Assembly (NCBI RefSeq): GCF_000378605.1
Contig: NZ_KB905155.1
Location: forward strand, 806,001-870,000
Origin: Thioalkalivibrio sp. ALJ21
Lineage (GTDB): Bacteria > Pseudomonadota > Gammaproteobacteria > Ectothiorhodospirales > Ectothiorhodospiraceae
DNA length: 64,000 nt
Direction of reading: 5' to 3'
The notes under the pieces are model-generated. The model searched no databases, was not told where the DNA came from, and saw only the letters and a program-made list of their open reading frames with translations. Positions 8,507 to 14,894 of this stretch are shown in pieces. A program made the position numbers and the translations under genes. Every line of letters begins with the position of its first letter. Position 1 is the stretch's first letter.

Positions 8507-9268
8507 ATGAGTGAGCCGCAAGTGAAGACCGAGGAGAAGAAGCAGCATTTCGACGATATCTACGTCGCCGAGACCCCGGTGCCGTTCAAGGAGCGCATCA
8601 TCGACGCGCTCGATTACATCTCCGACGACTTCAACCGGCAAACCTTCGACCGGCTGATTCTCCCCTGGGCACAGCAGCAGGCCGACGCGGGCAAGACCCT
8701 GAACTACGTCGACCTGTGCTGCTGCTTTGGCAATACCACCATGGCGGCCGTGCACGGCATGGATGTCGAGGCAATCCGCGCCAACTGGGCCGATGAACAG
8801 GCCTGCAAGACGGTCGCCGCCCCGCGCCGCCTGCCCATCAAGACGACCGGGATCGACATCTCCGGCAACGCCTTGGCCTACGGCAAGAGCGCGGGTCTGT
8901 TCGACCAGACCTTCGAGGCCGACCTGAACCAGGCCGACGCCGAGACGCGCAACGCGATCGAGCAGTCGATGGAAGAGGCGGACATCGTCATCTCCACCGC
9001 GTCGCTGGTCTATCTGGATCCGCCGGCCATCGAGAGCCTGGTGGACGCCTTCGCGCGCGGCAAGGGCGAAGGCTACATGCTGGTGAATTTTCTCAACCCC
9101 TTCGCACTAGAAAAAGCGGACGCCACCAAGCGTTTGTTGCTGAATCGTCTGGACTTTGTCGGCAGTACCGCGACCCGTCACCGTCGTCTGTCGCCGCTGG
9201 AGCAGGAAAACTACCCCGGCGAAGACTGGGCCCTGCTGGAAATCTGGGTGCTGCGTCGCCGCGGATAA
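8507..9268 (+). CDS. Class I SAM-dependent methyltransferase of unknown substrate
   Basis: A 253-residue soluble protein. The motif I equivalent reads YVDLCCCFGNTT (near residue 68), three cysteines replacing the usual GCGxG start, followed by an acidic GIDISGNAL strand near 118 and DIVISTASLVYLD near 155. The fold looks like a SAM methyltransferase, but I do not recognise the subfamily or substrate. ATG 8507 is chosen for the strong GAGGAG upstream; an upstream in-frame ATG at 8477 is possible. It stands alone between the divergent algC and a strong terminator, so it is monocistronic. Confidence 0.7.
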   Translation: MSEPQVKTEEKKQHFDDIYVAETPVPFKERIIDALDYISDDFNRQTFDRLILPWAQQQADAGKTLNYVDLCCCFGNTTMAAVHGMDVEAIRANWADEQACKTVAAPRRLPIKTTGIDISGNALAYGKSAGLFDQTFEADLNQADAETRNAIEQSMEEADIVISTASLVYLDPPAIESLVDAFARGKGEGYMLVNFLNPFALEKADATKRLLLNRLDFVGSTATRHRRLSPLEQENYPGEDWALLEIWVLRRRG

Positions 9269-9300
9269 GCCGTGAACGGCGCGTCCGCGCACGCATGAAA

Positions 9301-9326
9301 AAGGCCGGCGTCTGCCGGCCTTTTTT
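9301..9326 (+). terminator. Rho-independent terminator after the 8507-9268 gene
   Basis: A 9-bp perfect stem (9301-9309 with 9314-9322) of AAGGCCGGC, a 4-nt loop and a run of T. With A residues on the other side it may also act on the minus strand for the diguanylate cyclase gene ending at 9348. Confidence 0.93.
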
Positions 9327-9347
9327 GTGTCTGAATAATCCGCTGCC

Positions 9348-10622
9348 CTACAGGGCCACGACCCGATCACGCCCTGCTTGCTTGGCCTGGTACATGGCCT
9401 CGTCCGCGCGCCGCGCGAGGAGCTTGGCACTGTCACCGGAGGCGAGTTCGGCGACCCCGAAGCTCGCCGTCACACTTGGCACCCCGGGCACGCTCATGGT
9501 GGAGATGGCCTGGCGCAGTTTCTCGGCCAGGGCCGTCGCCCCGACCAGCCGCGTCTCGGGCACCACGATGATGAACTCCTCGCCACCCCAGCGACCCAGG
9601 GTGTCCGCGTCGCGCAACTCCGCGCTCACCGTTTGCGCCAGCGCCTTGAGGACCTCATCTCCCGCCTCGTGGCCGTACTGATCATTTACCGCCTTGAAGT
9701 GATCCAGATCGAACATGATCAGGCTCAGCGGACGACCATAGCGCTGGCTGCGCTCGATCTCCGCCTCCAGCGTGTTCCCGAGGCTTAGCCGGTTCGCGAC
9801 GCCAGTCAGCCAGTCGGTATGCGCCACACGGCGGATCTCGTCCTCCATGCGCACCCGGTCGGTCACGTCCTTGCCCAGCGCGACGTAATGCGAGATCTCG
9901 CCGTGGTCATCGAGCACCGGGGTGATCGTCTGCTCCAGATGGATCAGGGATCCATCGCGACGCCGGTTCACGAACTCGCCCCGGAAGGTCTCGCCGCGCT
10001 CCAGGGCCCGCCACATGCCCAGATAAAAGGCCGCATCCTGGCGGCCCGACTTGAAACGCCGGGGATTCTCGCCCAGCACCTCGCTGCGCGAGTAGCCCAT
10101 CAGCTCCTCGAACGCGGCATTGACGTAGGTGATCGTGCCTTCCGGATCGGTAATCAGCACCGGATCCCCGGACACCTCGACCGCCGTCGACAACAGCCTT
10201 AGCTGCTCGTCGCGCGCCCGTTCATCCGTCACGTCCTGCTGCAGGGACACGTAGTGGGTGATTCGTTTGGGCGCCTCTTCGGCATACACGGGGGAGATAT
10301 GCCAGCGCACCACGTACGTGCTGCCGTCCTTGCGATAGTTGATGGCCTCGCCATCGAAGGTCTCGCCTGCACTGAGTGCAGCGCGCAGGCGGTCGAGGAT
10401 CACGCGTGATGTCCGCGGGCCCTGCAGCAGGCGCGGCGTCTCGCCCAGCACCTCGCCCGCCGCGTATCCCGTCATCTGTTCGAATCCGGCATTCACGTAG
10501 ACAATGCGCGGCCCGTCATCGAGGTCCGCGTCCGTGATCAGAACGGAGTGGCGCGACTGGTCGATGGCTGCATCCAGCAGCCGGAGTTTCTCGAACCCCT
10601 CGATGTACGCGACAGTGGCCAC
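9348..10622 (-). CDS. PAS-PAS-GGDEF diguanylate cyclase
   Basis: A 424-residue soluble protein. Two PAS domains with PAC extensions (ITDADLDDGPRIVYVN near 30 and ITDPEGTITYVNAAFEELMGY near 160) precede a GGDEF domain. The active-site loop GGEEF is at 346-350 and RDAD at 337-340, five residues upstream, is a complete RxxD inhibitory site, so active synthesis of c-di-GMP with product feedback is expected. No transmembrane segment is visible. The GTG start at 10622 has AAAGGAG in front of it. It lies 68 bp downstream of the CBS gene on the same strand, at the end of the DUF1538 / PII-like / CBS group. Whether it belongs to that transcript is uncertain. The PAS ligand is unknown. Confidence 0.93.
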   Translation of the reverse strand: MATVAYIEGFEKLRLLDAAIDQSRHSVLITDADLDDGPRIVYVNAGFEQMTGYAAGEVLGETPRLLQGPRTSRVILDRLRAALSAGETFDGEAINYRKDGSTYVVRWHISPVYAEEAPKRITHYVSLQQDVTDERARDEQLRLLSTAVEVSGDPVLITDPEGTITYVNAAFEELMGYSRSEVLGENPRRFKSGRQDAAFYLGMWRALERGETFRGEFVNRRRDGSLIHLEQTITPVLDDHGEISHYVALGKDVTDRVRMEDEIRRVAHTDWLTGVANRLSLGNTLEAEIERSQRYGRPLSLIMFDLDHFKAVNDQYGHEAGDEVLKALAQTVSAELRDADTLGRWGGEEFIIVVPETRLVGATALAEKLRQAISTMSVPGVPSVTASFGVAELASGDSAKLLARRADEAMYQAKQAGRDRVVAL

Positions 10623-10690
10623 GGGACTCCTTTGAAATGGATTAGCCTGGGACCGGCACTACCGGTCCGAGTGTCCCGCGGCATGGAGGT

Positions 10691-11083
10691 TCATTCCATA
10701 TCCGCCATTTCGAGAATCGAGCCCACGATATCGCTGGTGGTGACGATTCCTTCCAGGGTATTGCCCCGCAGCACAACCAGGCGCCGGATGCCCTGATTGA
10801 CCATCAGCCGCGCCACGTACTTCACGTCCATCTCGGCCGGCACGGTGATCACTGGCTTCGCACAGACATCATAGACATTGGAGAGGTCGATATCGCCCTC
10901 CTCCGCCACGATGGTCTTCAGGATTGTTGTGTAGGTGATAATCCCGTAGGCGTCGTGCTCGTGCTGCTTGTCCACCACCAGGGACTTCACGTTGTGCCGC
11001 CGCATCAGTTGCATCGCCTCGCGCAGCGGCGCGAGCGGCGACACGGTAATCACATTGGGCTTCAGGATGTCGCTTACCAGCAT
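10691..11083 (-). CDS. CBS-pair domain protein
   Basis: A 130-residue stand-alone protein made only of two CBS motifs (SDILKPNVITVSPLAPLREA at the start; KPVITVPAEMDVKYVARLMV and GIVTTSDIV in the second half). CBS pairs bind adenine nucleotides or SAM and gate transporters or enzymes. GAGGA precedes ATG 11083. Only 12 nt separate it from the PII-like gene upstream, so it is probably the third gene of an operon with the DUF1538 membrane protein. I infer that it gives energy-charge input to that transporter-like protein. Confidence 0.88.
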   Translation of the reverse strand: MLVSDILKPNVITVSPLAPLREAMQLMRRHNVKSLVVDKQHEHDAYGIITYTTILKTIVAEEGDIDLSNVYDVCAKPVITVPAEMDVKYVARLMVNQGIRRLVVLRGNTLEGIVTTSDIVGSILEMADME

Positions 11084-11095
11084 GCTCGAGTCCTC

Positions 11096-11443
11096 TCAGA
11101 TTTCTTCCTTCACGTGTTCCTGGAACTGCTCGATCTGCTTGCGCCCGATCCCGGCCAGGTGGGCGATATCCACAGTGAACGCCACGCCGCGCGGGTCGCC
11201 TTCGAGTTCCAGGTCCTGGCTGACGGCCTTGAGCACGTTCAGCGCGACCTTCTTTTCCAGTACCCACATCAGCACCGACTGGCTGCCCTCGTAGGTCATG
11301 CCCAGAAACGTCTTGCGTGCCTCCGCGCCGATACCGCGGGCATCCATAATCGTGACGCCGCCGGCGCCCGCGGCCTTGGCCGTCTCGATGGCCCGCTGCT
11401 CGAGGTCATCCGGAAGCACGGCGATCAATGCCGAAAATCTCAT
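11096..11443 (-). CDS. PII-like (GlnB-fold) signalling protein
   Basis: A 115-residue protein of PII size. It has a ferredoxin-like beginning (MRFSALIAVLPDDLEQRAIE), a T-loop-like segment (ARGIGAEARKTFLGMTYEG) and a second beta-alpha-beta half (VALNVLKAVSQDLELEG) ending AHLAGIGRKQIEQF. It lacks the RGAEY uridylylation site of GlnB/GlnK, so it belongs to a PII-like branch. Its ATG overlaps the TGA of the DUF1538 gene (11440-11443) and has AGGAGG upstream, so it is translationally coupled to that gene. By analogy with GlnK-AmtB and SbtB-SbtA it probably binds and controls the membrane protein; that is inference. Confidence 0.8.
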   Translation of the reverse strand: MRFSALIAVLPDDLEQRAIETAKAAGAGGVTIMDARGIGAEARKTFLGMTYEGSQSVLMWVLEKKVALNVLKAVSQDLELEGDPRGVAFTVDIAHLAGIGRKQIEQFQEHVKEEI

Positions 11444-12960
11444 GGTGAATCCTCCTGTTGCGCGCCGCCCCTGCCAGTCCAGCGCTCGTAGATGTCCACC
11501 AGGATGGCGTAGACCATCACGGTGACGATGGGGAAGATCGACGCGAAGGCGATCAGGCCGAAGCCGTCGATCAGGACATTGCGGTCTTCCAGATGGGTGG
11601 CCAGGCCGATCCCGAGGGCCGTCACCAGAGGTACCGTCACCTCGGACGTCGTGACCCCCCCCAGGTCAAAGGCGAGCGCCACGATCTGCTTGGGCGCGAG
11701 GATCGTCAGCACGATCACGAGGAGGTAACCGCCCATGATGTAGTGATGGATCGAGTCCCCGGCCAGGATGCGGTGGACACCGATGGTGATGCCGATGGCC
11801 ACGCCCAGCGCGACCAGGATGCGGATGACATTGCCGCGCAGAGAACCGCGCGCGGCTTCCTCGGCCTTCTGCCCAATCGCGATCAATGCCGGCTCAGCCA
11901 TCGTGGTCGCGAAGCCGATGGAGAACGCGAACAGGTAGACCCACAGGAACAGCTCGTTGGTAATCAACTGCTCGGCCATGCTCTCGCCGATCGGGAACAG
12001 GCCCAGCTTGAGCCCGACCACAAAGGCGTACAGGCCCAGCACCACCAGCACGAAGCCGAAGATCACGCGCGGCAGATACGGGATGCGCTTGCGCAGCACG
12101 AAGTACTGGAACACCACGATCACCGCGATGATCGGGGCCACGTCGCGCAGCATCAGCAACAGATCCATACCCATCGCGGACAGCCAGTGTTCCTCGCCCG
12201 CGCCCGGAAGATCCGTGTCCGCGTCCATGGCCGCGGTCTCGCCATTGCCCGGGGCATCGACCTCCGCACCGGCAAACACGATGATCCCGTACAGCTGCAC
12301 CGTGATCATCGGCACCATCACCGCCAGCGCCACGAGCCCAAAGCCGTCCCGCAGCGGGTTGCGCCCGCTGATCGACGCCGCCAGGCCCAGGCCGAGGGCC
12401 GCCACCAGCGGCACCGTCACGATGTTCGTGGTGACCCCGCCCGAGTCATAGGCCAGACCGACGATCTCCTCGGGGGCAAAGAAGGTCACCAGCACCACCA
12501 GCACGTAGCCAGTCAGGATGTACCAGTGCAGCGGGTGGCCCATGACCGTGCGCAAGATGCCCAGCGCGACCACGGCACCCACGGACAGCGCGACAATCAG
12601 GCGCAGGACCAGGCCCTCGATCCTTCCCTCGCTGATCAGCTCCGCCTGCTCCGCGACCGCGATCAGGGCCGGCTCCGCGATCACCGTGGCAAAGCCGAGG
12701 GTGAAGCCGAAGGCCATCAGCAGCAGCAGCGAGCCGCGTCGTGCCAGCGCGTTTGAAAGGTTCTTGCCAATGGGGAAGATCCCCATCTCCAGGCCCTGCA
12801 GGAACAGCGCCACGCCAAAGACCACGATGGCCAGCCCGATCACCATGGACAGCAAGCCATCCGGCACCGTGCGCAGCACCAGTGCCTGGAACACCGCGAC
12901 CACGATCACGATGGGCGCCAGATTGCGCGCCGCATGGCCCAGCGTGTGGAGAAAGTTCAT
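11440..12960 (-). CDS. DUF1538-family integral membrane protein, internally duplicated
   Basis: A 506-residue, highly hydrophobic protein with two homologous halves of about six membrane segments each. Motifs recur at a fixed 260-residue offset: FPIG at 62 and 322, AEPALIA at 95 and 355, GGVTT at 174 and 434, DGFGL at 205 and 465. An acidic linker (about 231-262) joins the halves. This matches the uncharacterised DUF1538 family as I recall it. The inverted or tandem repeat design with unwound-looking GGVTT loops resembles secondary transporters. No substrate is known to me. First gene of an operon with the PII-like and CBS genes. ATG 12960 has AGGGAGC upstream. Confidence 0.85.
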   Translation of the reverse strand: MNFLHTLGHAARNLAPIVIVVAVFQALVLRTVPDGLLSMVIGLAIVVFGVALFLQGLEMGIFPIGKNLSNALARRGSLLLLMAFGFTLGFATVIAEPALIAVAEQAELISEGRIEGLVLRLIVALSVGAVVALGILRTVMGHPLHWYILTGYVLVVLVTFFAPEEIVGLAYDSGGVTTNIVTVPLVAALGLGLAASISGRNPLRDGFGLVALAVMVPMITVQLYGIIVFAGAEVDAPGNGETAAMDADTDLPGAGEEHWLSAMGMDLLLMLRDVAPIIAVIVVFQYFVLRKRIPYLPRVIFGFVLVVLGLYAFVVGLKLGLFPIGESMAEQLITNELFLWVYLFAFSIGFATTMAEPALIAIGQKAEEAARGSLRGNVIRILVALGVAIGITIGVHRILAGDSIHHYIMGGYLLVIVLTILAPKQIVALAFDLGGVTTSEVTVPLVTALGIGLATHLEDRNVLIDGFGLIAFASIFPIVTVMVYAILVDIYERWTGRGGAQQEDSP

Positions 12961-13020
12961 GCGCTCCCTTGCCGAGGCATGGCCCCGGAATCAATTCCCC
13001 GCGCGGCGGTCGCAGGCAGT

Positions 13021-13725
13021 ATGGAATCCCTGCAGATACCCTATCGCGCCGTGGTCGTCGGTGCCACGGGCGGGCTCGGCGCCGCGTTTGTTGAGCATCT
13101 TGAAAAAGACCCGAACTGCGGGTGCGTAGTGGCACTTGGCCGCCACAGCGAACCGCCCGTCGATCTCCTCGACGAAACCAGCATCGAACGCGCCGCTGGC
13201 TGGCTACGCAAACAAGCGCCCGAATGGGATCTAATCCTGGACGCCACCGGCATCCTGACCATCGACGGCCACGGCCCGGAGAAGCGTCTGCGCGATCTCG
13301 ATCCGGCCATTATGGCGCGCTCGTTTGCCATCAACGCGATCGGCCCGGCCCTGCTGTTCAAGCACCTGGCACCTTTGTTGCCGCGTCTGCGCAAGGGCAT
13401 CCTGGCCACCCTGTCCGCCCGCGTCGGCTCCATCGAGGACAACCAGTTGGGCGGCTGGGTGAGCTACCGCGCCGCCAAGGCCGCGCTCAACCAGATTGTC
13501 CGCACGACAGCGCTGGAGCTGCGCTTCAGCCATCGCCAGGCCACGGTGATCGCCCTGCAGCCCGGGACCTGTGCAACCCGCCTGTCGGAGCCCTATCGGG
13601 CCCGTGCTCCCGAGGTGCTCGCACCGGAATACGCAAGCGGCGAACTCCTGAAGGTTCTGGATCGTCTGGACGCGACGGACTCCGGAAGCTTCTACGACTT
13701 CGAGGGCCAGCGGCTGCCGTTCTGA
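13021..13725 (+). CDS. Short-chain dehydrogenase/reductase
   Basis: A 234-residue SDR. The nucleotide loop GATGGLG is at 14-20, and the catalytic residues are S132 (LSARVGS), Y149 and K153 (YRAAK). It resembles the CsgA/YciK-like group of small SDRs; the substrate is unknown. ATG 13021 is chosen because it gives the normal SDR N-terminus (YRAVVVGATGG); an upstream in-frame start at 12934 would overlap the divergent DUF1538 gene. The Shine-Dalgarno sequence is weak. Monocistronic as far as can be seen, ~90 bp before ompW. Confidence 0.9.
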   Translation: MESLQIPYRAVVVGATGGLGAAFVEHLEKDPNCGCVVALGRHSEPPVDLLDETSIERAAGWLRKQAPEWDLILDATGILTIDGHGPEKRLRDLDPAIMARSFAINAIGPALLFKHLAPLLPRLRKGILATLSARVGSIEDNQLGGWVSYRAAKAALNQIVRTTALELRFSHRQATVIALQPGTCATRLSEPYRARAPEVLAPEYASGELLKVLDRLDATDSGSFYDFEGQRLPF

Positions 13726-13783
13726 AAACCGACGTCGCGCATGATCTGTATCAACAAGCGCTAATGAGAGGCGGGCAATAGTA

Positions 13784-13809
13784 CCTCCGAACATTCACAT
13801 TGTCGGAGG
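13784..13809 (+). promoter_or_regulatory. Hairpin sequestering the ompW ribosome binding site
   Basis: CCTCCGA (13784-13790) pairs perfectly with TCGGAGG (13803-13809) over a 12-nt loop. The right arm is the Shine-Dalgarno sequence GGAGG, placed 8 nt before ATG 13818. Formation of the hairpin would block ribosome access. Pairing is seen in the sequence; regulation is inference. Confidence 0.5.
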
Positions 13810-13817
13810 AACCGAAC

Positions 13818-14468
13818 ATGCGCCGTACCCTGACCTTTCGTGCCCTTGCCCTGGCCGGCCTGCTGGCCCCGGCGGCCCTGATCCCGGCCCATGCGACTGC
13901 CGCCAGCGCGGATGTCTCCGCCGGCGACTGGCTGCTGCGCGGCGGCCTGACCTACATCTCGCCCAAATCCGACAATGGCGAACTGACCCCGGCCGACCTG
14001 AACGTGGACGTCGGTTCCAGCACGCGCCCGACCGGCACTGCGACCTACATGTTCACCGACAACCTGGGCCTGGAGCTGCTGGTCGGGATCCCGTTCAAGC
14101 ACGACATCGCGCTGGAAGGTCTGGGCAATGTCGGCTACACCCGCCACCTGCCGCCGACCCTGAGCCTGCAGTATCACTTCAACACCGGCTCGGCGTTCCG
14201 CCCATACCTGGGGGCTGGCGTGAACTACACCCACTTCTTTGACACGACCACCCGCGGTGCGCTGTCCGACAGCCGCCTGCGCCTCGACGATTCCTGGGGT
14301 GTCGCCCTGCAGGCCGGGATCGACATCGCCCTGGACGACAACTGGTTCCTGAACACCGAGGTGCGCTGGATCGATATCGAGAGCACGGCCCGCCTGGACG
14401 GTCAGCGTATCGGCACGGTCGAGATCGATCCGTGGACCTTCGGGATGAATGTCGGCTACCGCTTCTAA
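13818..14468 (+). CDS. ompW: OmpW-family outer membrane protein
   Basis: A 216-residue protein with a clear Sec signal peptide (MRRTLTFRALALAGLLAPAA, cleavage after AHATA) and an eight-strand barrel pattern: WLLRGGLTYISP at the start, YMFTDNLGLELLVGIPF, SLQYHF, FRPYLGAGVNYTHF, and a terminal GYRF with C-terminal phenylalanine for Bam recognition. OmpW porins pass small hydrophobic or charged compounds across the outer membrane. An upstream in-frame TTG at 13800 exists, but ATG 13818 has GGAGGA at the right distance. The transcript probably ends at the hairpin inside the convergent HIT gene. Confidence 0.93.
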   Translation: MRRTLTFRALALAGLLAPAALIPAHATAASADVSAGDWLLRGGLTYISPKSDNGELTPADLNVDVGSSTRPTGTATYMFTDNLGLELLVGIPFKHDIALEGLGNVGYTRHLPPTLSLQYHFNTGSAFRPYLGAGVNYTHFFDTTTRGALSDSRLRLDDSWGVALQAGIDIALDDNWFLNTEVRWIDIESTARLDGQRIGTVEIDPWTFGMNVGYRF

Positions 14469-14474
14469 ACCGGT

Positions 14475-14894
14475 CTAACCGAGCCCTTCCACGAGGCCGA
14501 GGACCCGCTGCATGCGGTCCTCGGCCTCGTTCTTTTCCAGACCCCGCTCGGCGGGGACACCCCAGACCGGGCCCGGCCAGGCCGGATCGCCCGGCTGACG
14601 GGCGACATGGTGCAGGTGCAACTGCCCGACAATATTGCCGAGCTTGGCCACATTCAGCGTCTCGGGCTCAAACGCCGCCTGCATCGCCCGCGCCAGGGCC
14701 GAAGACTCCCGGGCCAGAATCGCCGCATCGTCGGGCCCAAGCTCATGCAGCTCGCGCAGGCCTGCGCGACGCGGAACCAGAATGAACCACGGGATCGCCG
14801 CGTGATCCATCAGCAGTAGCGTCGACAGGGGCCAGTCCGCAACGAACCAGGTGTCCGCGCGCAGGCGCGCATCCAGCGCGAACGCCTCCTTCAT
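14475..14894 (-). CDS. HIT-family nucleotide hydrolase/transferase
   Basis: A 139-residue histidine-triad protein. The motif appears as QLHLHHVARQ (residues ~92-101), preceded by the usual PWFILVPRR strand and followed by DPAWPGPVWG, typical of the short HIT proteins seen in gammaproteobacteria. HIT enzymes hydrolyse phosphoramidate or phosphoanhydride bonds of nucleotides. Its ATG overlaps the stop codon of the M1 peptidase gene (14891-14894) with GGAAGGAG upstream, so it is the third gene of the ChaN-M1-HIT operon. Its 3' end doubles as an inverted repeat that can terminate ompW. Confidence 0.9.
   Translation of the reverse strand: MKEAFALDARLRADTWFVADWPLSTLLLMDHAAIPWFILVPRRAGLRELHELGPDDAAILARESSALARAMQAAFEPETLNVAKLGNIVGQLHLHHVARQPGDPAWPGPVWGVPAERGLEKNEAEDRMQRVLGLVEGLG
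14491..14536 (+). terminator. Terminator of ompW embedded in HIT coding sequence
   Basis: A perfect 15-bp stem (14491-14505 with 14516-14530, ACGAGGCCGAGGACC) and a 10-nt loop are followed by TCTTTT. It lies 22 nt after the ompW stop and inside the last ~20 codons of the convergent HIT gene. Confidence 0.85.
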
